Source of the DNA: Hypomyces perniciosus
Lineage: Eukaryota; Ascomycota; Sordariomycetes; Hypocreales; Hypocreaceae
Assembly: GCA_008477525.1 (NCBI GenBank)
Contig: SPDT01000010.1
Span: forward strand, 1,674,001 to 1,738,000
Direction: 5' to 3'
DNA length: 64,000 nt
Under the pieces are notes generated by a model, which was not told the origin of the DNA, ran no database searches, and saw only the letters and a program-made list of their open reading frames with translations. Both the position numbers and the translations under genes were made by a program. Shown piece by piece: positions 46,625-56,968 of the stretch. Within the stretch, counting starts at the first letter, position 1. Each line of letters opens with the position of its first letter.

Positions 46625-48455
46625 ATGGTGAGCATTGTAGCCGCACTTGCGTCTCCTCAGAACTGGCCTGCTAGTGCCCTCGTACTAGTAGCGACCACGA
46701 TCCTCTTACTGCTGGTGCGCAATGCCTATCGCTGCCCACTCCCTGGCGGTGCGTCGTGGACAGACAAAGGCTGGCCTCTCCTCGGTTCATTAAAGTTCTT
46801 CAGTGCGAGAGGTGAATTTCTCAGGGAGGGCAAAGAACGGAGCGCTAATGGACACTTCAACTTCTACTATGGCGCACACTCCATCGTTGCACTTTCAGGG
46901 GCTGCAGCACGATCGGCCTTTTATACCACTCGCGGGCTGGACCTGAATGGAGGGTATGCCTGTCTCTGTTCAGCCCCGGACTGGAAACCATGCTGATTGG
47001 TGATACAGATTCTCAGCCCTATTTGCCTCTGGTCCCGACGTTGGTTACTTACTAGGGGAGGACATGAATACCTACTTGATGACTTTGTTCAAGCGCTTCA
47101 CCTCAAGAGAACACTTGCGTGGTGTCCTGACCTACTTCAACCACGACCTCAATGATGCCTACCAAAAAATTGACACATCTGTCCCCCTGGATCCCTTCAA
47201 CGTCATGTACCGCCTGGTCTACCAGATGACGCACCGCACCCTTGGCTCTCATGACATCGCCAACGATCCGAAGCTCCTCGTGAAGACAATGCATATCTAC
47301 GAGGTGCTTGACAAGAGCTCCGCAGTTCGGGTCATGTTTCCTTCAGTGCCTACCCCTGGTAAACTATATCAGATGTGGTGTGGAGCAAGATTAGTCTCGA
47401 TCTTTCGAGGCATTATGAATGACAGGAGAAAGACCGGGAGGCGGGAGGATGATGCTATGCAACAGTTGATGGATAACGGCGATAGCGATATCGGCATCTC
47501 TGTGGTATATGCCCCCTTATTACACATACCGTTTTCACTCGCATTTGACTGATGGTTGTTCTGTTCATAGTTCATCATCGGTGGATTGTTTGCTGGCCTT
47601 ATTAATACCGGCGTCCATGCTGCATGGATGCTCTGCTACCTCGCGAACGATCCTTATTGGTACGCCCAGGTACAAGCCCAAGTCGACGGGGTGATCGCCA
47701 AACACCGAGAGTCTGCTGATGAAACTCCCGCCGACATCTTGCAACGCCTCACTCTTGAGGTGTGGGAGACAGAGTTTCCACTCATTGACTTGGGCCTGCG
47801 GGACTCCATCCGGATTAACCTCACAGGTGCTTCACTTCGCAAGAATATCTCCGGCAAGGATCTGGTGATTGGCGACACAGGTGTTGTTGTTCCAGATAAT
47901 GCTTTTGCTGTGAGTCCTTCAATATGTGGAGCGCTAGCGATGGGACGAAAGGCTAACGGTTCTTACGCGATAAGATCTATAGCATTGAAGATGTCCATAT
48001 GGATGAAAATGTGTACAAGAACCCTCTCAAGTGGGATCCAGGCCGATATCTTCCCGACAGAGCAGAGGACAAGAAGTCGAAGCATGGGTATGTTGGATGG
48101 GGGACGGGACTGCATCCATGCTGTAAGTTTCCATCATCTTTTCTTACTATACTCTTGATAGTTGAACTCTTGCTAACAAATTGACAGTAGGAATGAGAGT
48201 ATGTGCACCCATTCTAACACGATTTCAGGATACCATGAGAATCTTTCCGCTGATGATGCTAACGTGCTTGAACAGATGGCCAAGCTCGAAATCGCAGTCA
48301 GCACTGCCACATTCATGGCCTACTTTGACTTTAAACTGGTCGACAAATACGGCAATCCAACTACGAAGAACGAGTTGCCTACACATAATAGCAACGCCAT
48401 TGCCACGAACCGGCCTGTTGGGGCGGTTCATCTCAAATGCACTCCGCGATTTTGA
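46625..48455 (+). CDS. Cytochrome P450 monooxygenase
   Basis: Six exons (46625-46953, 47009-47504, 47571-47909, 47975-48122, 48188-48198, 48276-48455) splice in frame to 500 residues. It is a membrane-anchored haem monooxygenase of the ER. The N-terminal anchor is ALVLVATTILLLLV, followed by the hinge CPLPGG. The I-helix segment GGLFAGLINTGVHAAW, a K-helix reading FPLIDLGLRDSIR, a PERF-type segment NPLKWDPGRYLPDR and the haem loop GWGTGLHPCLGMR are visible. Exon 5 is an 11-nt microexon that supplies GMR just after the haem Cys. The usual ExxR appears as DxxR (DSIR), a conservative but notable change in a near-invariant motif. The substrate is unknown. Confidence 0.88.
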
Positions 48456-48683
48456 ACCTTGGGGAGCGAGGTGGGACTTAGAGAGACTATGGAAATGACA
48501 ATTGCGAGTGAATTTATGGTAGGATGAATGGAACGGGTGGCGAAGCGAGGACATGCATTCTTGGGCAACCACACAACTTTCTTGGGATTAGCACAGCGAA
48601 AGCGGATGTTGTTTCTATGATCCTTGGTTCATAATGGTGTCTACAAGCTGTCTGCTTTAAACCGTACTTGATAACATCACCAC

Positions 48684-49181
48684 TCATTTCCTCAAAGAGC
48701 TTCTCCTTTCTGCTCCCAGCCAGTCCTTCTTGTTGAGCGGGTGCTCGATCTGCGCAGTGAGCGATGCTAGTGTCTGTGTTCCCGTCATAAAAACATCGCC
48801 CTGGTTTTATAGTAATTGTGAGTCCAGGCACTTTAGTACAAGGCTCCCATATATATGTCTAGCAGTCAGCGTACCGGGTGATGGCTATGCTCCTTGATTT
48901 CACGAGGTGGTGTATCTGTGGTTGCGGGTGATCCGTTGATCATGGTGGCAAGGTTGCGTTGCTTGTGTCGCAAGCTTCGGGCCGTTCCTAGAGTCGTTTT
49001 TCAGCCCATGTTGGCCACGAATAGTGGGAAAATGAAACGCGAAGGTGATGGCTATGATATGATATAGTGTGCGGAAGACGTGAGTTGATAGTATACCTTC
49101 TGCGTCATTTTGAACAGGTCCCGGACCAGCGGCGTGTGGTTGGGACTTGGCCAGCTCGGCTGCGACCTGAGGAGTCGTCAT
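48684..49181 (-). CDS. Small three-exon protein of unknown function
   Basis: Three exons (49097-49181, 48875-48987, 48684-48800) with GT-AG borders join in frame to 104 residues. The product is hydrophilic, starting MTTPQVAAELAKSQPHAAGPGP and continuing through RSLRHKQRNLATMINGS, EIKEHSHHP and FMTGTQTLASLTAQIEHPL to a basic end (RRSSLRK). It has no signal peptide or membrane segment. The family is not recognised. Support comes from three consecutive phase-compatible exons in a region with no long frame. The last exon could be longer if another intron exists near 48695, because a second open frame overlaps there (KLFEEMSGDVIKYG). Confidence 0.5.
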
Positions 49182-49616
49182 GATGATTAAGTCTACTGAT
49201 TGTCACTTAGGGATATCCGAAATTGGGATGATATTGAATGTCGTGTTGAAAAAAAGTATGTGATGATCCATTTTAGGTGCAATTATGTCGGGCTCGGTTG
49301 CACTGGCAGTGCCTTCCCACTCACACGACGATGATGTTGGTCTCGTGACATGAGATTGTTGAAAGAGCACTTTCACTGTATTATACAGAGTACAATTTAG
49401 GAATAAAGAGGTTCTGATTCGGTTATTCTCTTTGTTGGTGCGCTCAAAGTCTTGCCTGAATAAGCGTCCTACGACAAAGCGATTGTGCCTCAGATAGAAC
49501 ATTCATCTCTTTCTGCGCATTTATCTTTAATGCTTCGGTAGTTTATTTTTGGCTATTGCTGAAATCGCCAAGGTGCTTCATTCGATTCATTGTCAGTTTA
49601 AACGTTTGGCTCTTAC
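49182..49616. other. Intergenic, divergent
   Basis: Possible shared promoter of the small gene on the left and the weak frame on the right. No motif is seen. Confidence 0.35.
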
Positions 49617-50306
49617 ATGATGAAATATAAGAAAGCCCCCCCGATCATTTCGATAGACACAGGGTCCCTTCTCACCTTTTTTGTAAAGCATCCGTCTCCC
49701 TATTATTTTCCAGGTTTTATCTCAACCACGGATACGAATATGCTTCCAAACAGCAGAACGATAGACCCAACCTGTCTCACCCTGCGGGCAAATCGAAGTA
49801 ACAGTCATCAATTGCCCAAGCTCGCAAACCCCATCGAGGATATACAGTCCATTCCAGCTAGTACAAGTCATCCTTTATCAGATCCTCCGCAATCCAATGA
49901 AGAGCCCGGCCCTTACAGCACCAACGGCAGACCGAACCAGTTCATGGGAAGCCAGGGCTTTTCGCACACATTTGTTCAACACCACATGAGACGGAAGAAC
50001 AACAGCAAGATGACGAGGACCACGCATGATACTATGACATGGTCCCCTGAGCCTCTGGAGCCGTTGTTTGGATTGAGTGAGGGTCTTCTGGATCTTCCTC
50101 CTCCTCGCCGCATTAAAAAGTCTTTGGGAACATGGAGTATTCCACCTCCGCCTCGTCCACCTCCCACTGCCACCGCTATGATGGCGTATTATCCCAGCGA
50201 GAAAGTCCTTGATTGCATCGAGGTAAACAAATTTCCTGCTCCTGTCCAACATCCTGTTGTTGGCCTCTCTTCTCGTGCCGGTGGTGCTAATCGGAGACCC
50301 CCCTAG
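49617..50306 (+). CDS. Doubtful Pro/Ser-rich ORF
   Basis: An open frame of 229 codons begins at an ATG. A second ATG at 49740 would give 188 residues. The product is Pro/Ser/Asn-rich and looks disordered, with basic patches (MRRKNNSKM, PPPRRIKKS) and a poly-Pro stretch (IPPPPRPPPT). No domain is recognised. An antisense frame of similar quality covers 49878-50252, which lowers confidence. It could be a regulatory or non-coding stretch. Confidence 0.35.
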   Translation: MMKYKKAPPIISIDTGSLLTFFVKHPSPYYFPGFISTTDTNMLPNSRTIDPTCLTLRANRSNSHQLPKLANPIEDIQSIPASTSHPLSDPPQSNEEPGPYSTNGRPNQFMGSQGFSHTFVQHHMRRKNNSKMTRTTHDTMTWSPEPLEPLFGLSEGLLDLPPPRRIKKSLGTWSIPPPPRPPPTATAMMAYYPSEKVLDCIEVNKFPAPVQHPVVGLSSRAGGANRRPP

Positions 50307-50621
50307 CGTCGGTCAAACTTGGCTACTAGACCCAGAGTCACACGCTCATGGAGTCGGCATATGAACGCATTGTAGGCAAGTCAACTGTCGGCAAATCTTC
50401 AAGTAGGTTCCCAAGCCCCGTACCGGGAAGATATCGAAGAGCCTTCCGAATTAACGCGAGTAGTGGATATTGGAACATGACGATTTCGCGTGGATGAATG
50501 TTCCCGGCGGAGGGTCAACGATAAGACGTGAGGTGCCTTTGTGTTAAAGGTAATAACTTGGCCGTCAAGATTCTCATGAAGACATATTGATTTTTACACG
50601 GTACATAATGTTTGTGCTTGC
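50307..50621. other. Intergenic
   Basis: The 3' ends of two neighbours; nothing is recognised. Confidence 0.4.
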
Positions 50622-52326
50622 TTAATATAATCCGCCCATTTGCATCCAAGTTCCTCCCACCTGCCCCCCGTGATAGACATCTCGCTTGACAGCGTCCGGT
50701 CTCTTCTGCTCTATCCAGTCAACACCATTCTTGCGCAGCGCATCCGTCACTTTGGCCATGTTGAGACCCATGACTTTCTCGATGTATTTGGGCAAGTTGA
50801 TGTTGTTCTGGTTGGAGCCAATAAGGCGCTTCATCTCATCGTACTGATGACCCACAGCGAAGCCGTGGAGGATCACATCGGCGGCTGTGTGTCCGCCAGT
50901 TGACCAGTGAAGACCACCCTCTGCACTCAAGGTGTGGACAATTGCTCTTGCCATGACTTTGTCGCCCTCGCTTTCCAACAAGGAAAGAAACGAGTTAACG
51001 TCAGCGTCGGTGGAGTTGGTGAGGCCGTATTGAGGCAAAATATGGTCCCTGAGGTATGCCCCTTTGTCGCCCTTGTATTTGGAGAACAAGTCCATCAGGT
51101 ACTCCCCCGAGTGCTGTGCCTTCTTCAAGACGGTCGGGTTGTAGTTACCCATGAGGGTGAGGCCGCCTGTCTCATGATCGGCAGCGGAAAGCATCTGGGT
51201 ATTAGGATGCTTGCCGATGAAGTCCTTGACATATGCCATGACGTCGTTGTACATGAGAACCTCGTGGACGTGGGCAGCAGCATCGTTGTCGTGGGCGGCA
51301 TGGTCAACACGAGATGCTTCGATCATGATGAAGTAGCCTTTGTGGGAATTGGCCGTGGCAGCTTCGAGAGTAGACAGAGCAACCTTGACCATTTCGAGAA
51401 GCGAGGGCTCCTTTTCGGGGTTGCGGTCGAGTTCATAGGCCAAATGGTTAGAAGCAAACAGGCCGAGAAAAGGCAAAGGGAGCTTGCCGTTCCCAGTCTG
51501 CTTGTTGAGTTCAGCCTTGTTCTCAGCGTATGTGTACCCCTTGCCCTTTGCCCAGCTGATGAGATCGATGTCATCACGACGCTTGCCACCCTTGCTGGTA
51601 GGGAGGTAGTGTTGGCGACCGCCGCCCATGACTAGATCGACGACAGAGCCCATTGGATGGGTATGACCGATCTGATGTGAGGCAATCTCGTTCTCCGAGT
51701 CGCGGTGGAGGACATGGGCGCTATAGCTTCCGGGAGTGGCGTGGGTAATGCGCGAGGTCACTACCAGTCCGGTTTTGTAGCCAGCGAGGTGAGCAGCCTC
51801 GAGGATAGACCCGACAGGCTTGCCATCGTCGTCGACGCCAATGGCTGTTGGAAGAAGAAATGTGTTCAGTTCAGAGTATCCGTTATAGCATTCACAAGAT
51901 AAATTCACCTCCGTTGTATGTCTTGATGCCACATGCAAATGCTGTGGCAGAAGCAGCAGAGTCGGTGATCAGAGCGTCGGAGGCTTGTGTTCGAACGGTG
52001 CCAATGACCTGTTCACGCCGTCAGCCACTACAATGCCTTCTATTCCTTGTGTGATTTTGCTGTGCCATTTCATCAGAAAGGCCTGAGGCTCGTTCATCCC
52101 ATACCATAGAATCGGCCCCGATCTGGGCGGAGTTGGGTCGGGCAACGGTACCTTGTCCGTTGACAAGGTTATAATAGTCGCGGCCCAGGACTTGAGACGC
52201 GATACCGAAGCCGTCAGGAACTACATAGATGAAGTTTTTGACGGCAGGGTGACTTGCGTCGACCTTGGGAACGGACTCGTGGAGGAGAATGCTCGCCGCG
52301 GCGAGAGAGAACGCTTGTAAACGCAT
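50622..52326 (-). CDS. Secreted alkaline phosphatase
   Basis: Three exons (52105-52326, 51909-52008, 50622-51844) give 514 residues of the alkaline phosphatase superfamily. It hydrolyses phosphomonoesters with two zinc and one magnesium ion. The signal peptide is MRLQAFSLAAASILLHESV. The first metal ligand lies in VVPDGFG. The catalytic serine sits in TDSAASATAFACG, in the region encoded by the small second exon, so splicing is needed for activity. Other metal-site motifs are THATPGSYSAHV, ASRVDHAAHDND, SAADHETGGL and HWSTGGHTAAD. The product ends without a membrane anchor, so it is probably extracellular or periplasmic. A TATAAATA element lies at 52399-52406 on this strand, about 75 bases upstream of the start. 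Confidence 0.95.
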
Positions 52327-54112
52327 GCTGATGGCAGGGAGCACTCGGAATTGTGTCTCTGAACGGAAAATTTTGATGAAATGGAAGATGATGTAGGCTA
52401 TTTATATTATCTGTTCTTCTATCTAGCCAATCCCTACGGGCCTCGTTTGGCTTACTGAATCCGACATGTTACCCCAGAGACATCCTGCCACGGTGAGGTC
52501 CCCATGGGGAATGATGGATCTCGAATTATCCTTGATGCAGGTACGGGCACCAATAGTGATTGAGTGGCACGCAATACAAGGCCAAGAGGATGCCTGTTGA
52601 TGGATCTGTTGAGGGATATGCAGTACTCCAGACGACATGGCTATTGGTTGAACATGTCGTACCGCTCCGTGGCATTCGCAGATTTGTAGACATTGGTCAC
52701 CCCAAGACATTGTAACGTACGTGCATGCTTCATTGATGCGGCACTTATGCCCTGTTATGAAAACTGCCGCAGGTGATTGGTGTTGTAAGGTACAGATGGA
52801 TCGTCGGATTTTGGAGGCATCTTGGCGTAAGCCTCAGCAGTACTCCGTAGTAGCCGTCTACTAGAGGTTAAATAGAACAAGCCGAAAAGATTAAAGTTCC
52901 GTATGCCGAACACTGGAATCTTGAAATCGCCATTCGTTAATCTGAGCTTAAATTTCTAGGAAAGTCGCTGCCACGGTGAATCAGGGATGCATCATGAAGA
53001 AGCCATGAGCTGGTGGCTGGCATAATCATGCAACTGCGACTACCAGGTATAGGTGTATCCAAGTTGAGGCATTAGATACATGATCCATGATGACATATGC
53101 CAAGTTCCAGCATTACTAAAAAGAAAAAGACATCCATGAATATATATATAAGCGCAGCAGTTGATCCATTTCCCCCACCTGAATTCTTGGAGAAGTTGGA
53201 AAAGTTTACGCTTGCCGAGCCACCAACTGAAATACGAGTACGAAATATGCTTATTTTTAAGCACCGTTTAGTGGGCAATGGTCCGCTTTTTATCCGACTC
53301 AATTTCTTTACTTGTCAACTTCTTTCATCCTGGATTATTATCATCTCAGAAACTCGTTGACTGTCTAGATGCCTGGCTATCCACCTATCTCAGCCATGCT
53401 ACGACTTATCTCACGGCCATCCTCTTGGCAATCATCTCCAAGCCATTCTCCCGGCACTGTCCGACAAAAGGATTCCTGCAAGGGCTCGATGGAGGATTCA
53501 TACGGAGGACAGCATAATAGGAATAGGACCATGTCCTAAACAGGCATCTCGGTCGGCGAAGTCCGCAAGCTCTCCATTGCCAAGCATCTGCGTACTGGAC
53601 TGCGGGTCTGGGGCTGAAATCTGCACAGCACTGATGAGGGCTTGATCCGTACTTCGCACATGCGCCCGCTGTCATGCCCAGTTCGCCCGCAGTGTTTATT
53701 ACGTGAATATTGAAAGACTGATTGCTAGGGTTTGGGTCTGGAATCCCATCACTGCCATCGGCTATGCCAGGGCACTTGATTAACCCATTGGCTAGCACTA
53801 TCGCCTCGTGTCAGCATTGCCTTTGATGATACGCCAACTACCATCCCCACGTGCGGCTTGGCATCTATCTAATCCTTGGTTGCGATAATGATGCCGCCAA
53901 AGAGGAAAAAATATGCGAGAAGATGCGAGATAGCGTCGCGCAACGGCTGGCGGCGCGGTCTCGTTAGTGTACCTAGTGTAGGTATGGCGGCACGAAATTT
54001 AAACTCGCAACATTGACTACTTCTTGCGACCTGTTCTTCTGGTTTGCCTGTGGCATCGCCTATCAGGGCCAATTGACAAAGCAATTGGAAGCTCAGGACT
54101 CACAAGGGCAAA
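52327..54112. other. Divergent gap between phosphatase and 5'-nucleotidase genes
   Basis: A 1.8-kb gap between divergent genes. It holds the TATA element of the phosphatase gene, a dispersed motif (GTACTCCGTAG, 52841) and a CACGTG box at 53848-53853. A reverse frame at 53406-53798 (130 residues, several Cys) has no family features and is not called. Confidence 0.45.
53848..53853. promoter_or_regulatory. CACGTG box upstream of 5'-nucleotidase
   Basis: CACGTG lies 260 bases before the start codon. In Neurospora and Aspergillus the phosphate regulator NUC-1/PalcA binds this core, so the site would suit a phosphate-scavenging gene. The hexamer also occurs by chance elsewhere in the window. Confidence 0.35.
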
Positions 54113-55843
54113 ATGAAGACTTCCATTGCGCTGGCTGCCCTCACGGCCGCTGGCTCTGCTGTCGCAGACGATGTCTTGTATAGCAGACGGCTCACCAAGC
54201 GCTTCATTGACGCTGATGGCCACTACAACATGTGTGCGCAAAACCACTCCCCTACTGCCCACCTGTTCGTTCATAGTTGACTCACAGTCGCAGCCTTCTT
54301 CCACGTCAATGACGTCCACGCCCATCTGGACCAATTCGTCAAAGCCGGCACCGACTGCAAAGATCCAACAAAGGGCTGCTTCGGCGGCTACGCGCGCATC
54401 AAGACCAAAGTCGACGAGCTCCGAGCCCAACACCCAGACCACCTGTGGCTCAACGCCGGCGACGAATTCCAAGGCACTTTGTTCTACAGTTTCTATGGCG
54501 GGGAGAAAATCGCCGAGACCATCAACGACCTCAAGTTTGACGCCATGACCCTGGGGAATCATGAGTGGGACGGCGGCGATGAGAAGCTCGGCGCCTTTTT
54601 GAAGAACTTGACCTTCCCCGTTGTGTCGTGCAATGCCAAGAGCGAGTACGAGGGTCTGAACAGCACGATCAAGAACTACCATATCTTCAAGAAGCACGAT
54701 CTTGCAGTCATTGGCGTGACTACCCCTTCGACGCCCTCGATTTCGAATGTCGGCCCCCTGACCAAGTTCTTCGACCCGGTTCAGGAGGTCCAAAAGGCCA
54801 TTTACGAGATCCGCAACACGACCAATGTCAGACGCATCGTCGCCCTTACGCATATCGGCTATGACGTCGACCAGCAACTCGCCGCCCAGACCGAGGGTCT
54901 GTCCCTCATCATCGGTGGCCATAGCCACACTCTCCTCGGCGACATGGCCGGCGCGGAGGGCAAATACCCAACCATCGTAAAGGACCTCACTGGGAACGAA
55001 GTCTTCGTCGTGACGTCCTTCCGCTGGGGCGAGTACATCGGCTCCATCGACCTGACCTTTGATTCCAACGGCAAAGCCCTGGCCTACCATGGCGCGCCCA
55101 TCCACATGGACAACACGACGGAGCCGGAGCCCGCGCTGCAAGCCAAGATCAAGGCCTGGCGCGGACCTTTTGAGGAGTATGCTGGCCAAGTCATCGGAAC
55201 GACGAAGAATGTTCTTGATCAGACGACCTGCCAACGAGGCGACTGCCTTCTCGGCGAGGTCATCGCCGACTCAATGCTCGAGTACCGCTTGAACATAACC
55301 AAGGATCTCCCAGAGGACCAGCGGCCGAGCTTTGCACTCACCAACGCAGGTGGCATCAGAGCAACCATTGACGCCGGGAACATCACCCGCGGAGCGGTGC
55401 TCACCTCATTCCCATTCGGCAACGCCGTCGTGGAACTGACCTACTCAGGCGCCGACCTCCGCAAAATCCTCGAGGGCTGCGTCTCCAGGGTGAACCAATT
55501 CAACGGCGCGAGACTCAGCTCCTGGTTCCAAGTTTCCAAGGGCATTTCCATCGAGTTCAACCCCGCCAACGCGCCTGGCTCGATGCTCATTGACGTCAAG
55601 ATTGGCGGCAAGCGCCTCGATGAGAAGAAGACGTACCGTGTGGTGACGGTGGATTTCCTGGCTGGTGGGGGGGATAACATGTTTCCGAGGACGTCGGATT
55701 ACATCACGCTGAATTCGTTGGATGAGGTGTTGGTGGACTATATCAGGGCGCACACGCCGTTGGAGAATGCGCTGGAGACGAGGGTTGCTACGACGGATAG
55801 GCAGATTCCGAGGTGTCGTCGGCGCAGAGCGTTCCAGGGATGA
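54113..55843 (+). CDS. Secreted 5'-nucleotidase
   Basis: Two exons (54113-54233 and 54294-55843) give 556 residues. A signal peptide (MKTSIALAALTAAGSAVA) precedes a calcineurin-like metallophosphoesterase domain with the metal motifs FFHVNDVHAH, NAGDEFQGT, LGNHEWDGG, ALTHIGYD and IGGHSHT. The C-terminal 5'-nucleotidase domain binds the nucleoside (ALTNAGGIRAT, FPFGNAVVELTYSGADL, DFLAGGGDNMF). It releases phosphate and nucleosides from external nucleotides. Two acceptors 6 nt apart (after 54287 and after 54293) are both in frame, giving MFAAFFHV or MSFFHV. The second matches the family better. The tail is basic (RCRRRRAFQG) with no GPI signal. The gene is divergent from the alkaline phosphatase gene. 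Confidence 0.95.
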
Positions 55844-56084
55844 GATGGTCGTGTGGGTATGTTTTGATGGCTTAAGAAATGATTATGTGTTTATAGATCA
55901 AGGCCTATAGGGAGACGAGCTATGTAAATATTGCTATTGACATTCACATGTAAGTCCCGGCTGCTTATATATAGTGTCTCGTCTAGCAAAACTCCGTATT
56001 ATGGGTATCAGTTATCCCGAATCTCTATCAACTTACAACGCATCATGGCTGGGAATTTCAAGTCTATCCACCCACCAACCACTC

Positions 56085-56654
56085 TCACGCATCCATCTCA
56101 AACACCACATCCCCACTCTCCCCATTTCCCTTCACCTCAGGCTTTCCATTCTTCATCACCCTCTCCCTCACTGGCACCTGCACAACCATACTCGACGTCG
56201 TCGACAGCCTCTCCATCTCTTCATCGGAACTCACACTCCCCTCCAGAGTCCTAGGCGATGACTCCAACACTCCGCACCTCCTCTCCTCCCGCGCCATGCT
56301 CAAAAAATCCAATGCGCTCTCGTCGTATTCTGGATTGGCATATCGTCTTTTCTGGGGGACTTTAATAGGGACGACTTTCTTGACTGCAACCACCCTGGCC
56401 TTTCCCTGTGGCTTCAGAGGGCGGGAGAATGAGGGTCGAGAGATGGGAATTCGCTGATCCGCTGCGCCATCGTAGTTCTCTCCAAACGTCCCGTAGTGCC
56501 GCTCTTCAGCTCGTTGTCTGGCTAGTTCTTTGTCTTCCTCAATAGACCGGAGTTCGCGCAGGATTCTGACCAAGGCCAGCCCCAACACGCAGAAGAGAGC
56601 GATGCATAGGGGAAACGCGATGAAAAGGATACACTGGAGGAGTTCGTCGGGCAT
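56085..56654 (-). CDS. Single-pass membrane protein, unknown
   Basis: An intronless gene encodes 189 residues. A short luminal or outside N-terminus (MPDELLQ) is followed by one hydrophobic helix at residues 8-32 (CILFIAFPLCIALFCVLGLALV). A long basic and acidic cytosolic tail follows, with RILRELRSIEEDKELARQRAEE as a likely coiled coil and phosphorylatable Ser-rich segments (SVSSDEEMERLSTTSS). No domain is recognised. The frame is clean and codon use resembles neighbouring genes. Confidence 0.6.
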   Translation of the reverse strand: MPDELLQCILFIAFPLCIALFCVLGLALVRILRELRSIEEDKELARQRAEERHYGTFGENYDGAADQRIPISRPSFSRPLKPQGKARVVAVKKVVPIKVPQKRRYANPEYDESALDFLSMAREERRCGVLESSPRTLEGSVSSDEEMERLSTTSSMVVQVPVRERVMKNGKPEVKGNGESGDVVFEMDA

Positions 56655-56968
56655 CTTGTTGAGTGAATGGCTTGTTGCAAAGTGTATGAGTTTTGCAAAG
56701 GCTCACTTGGTATTGGTGACTGCAGATCCTGTGCTAAGACATACAGCATTGTGTTTATATATCCCAGGAATCTTTTATTGAACATCGACATCATTCATTC
56801 ACTGTCACGAAGCCGGCAATTGAGTCTCTTGCGTAACGTCGTTGTCCATTGTTAGTGTTCATAAGTATGAGTCGCGACAGACAAAGCACCTGCTTTGATT
56901 CACAACACGCTATAACAAAAACCACAAACATTTCCACCCCAGGTATCCCCCGATTCGATGGCTAGCCA

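Noticed and set aside
48514..48831. 105-codon reverse frame
   Set aside because: No ATG at its start; it overlaps the third exon of the small spliced gene, which explains the region better.
50907..51635. 242-codon forward frame
   Set aside because: Antisense to the alkaline phosphatase, whose catalytic motifs are clear.
53406..53798. 130-codon reverse frame with several cysteines
   Set aside because: No signal peptide, no family, and no clear start context; not enough to call a gene.
54017..55234. 405-codon reverse frame
   Set aside because: It is antisense to the well-supported 5'-nucleotidase and results from its GC-rich codon use; no family features.
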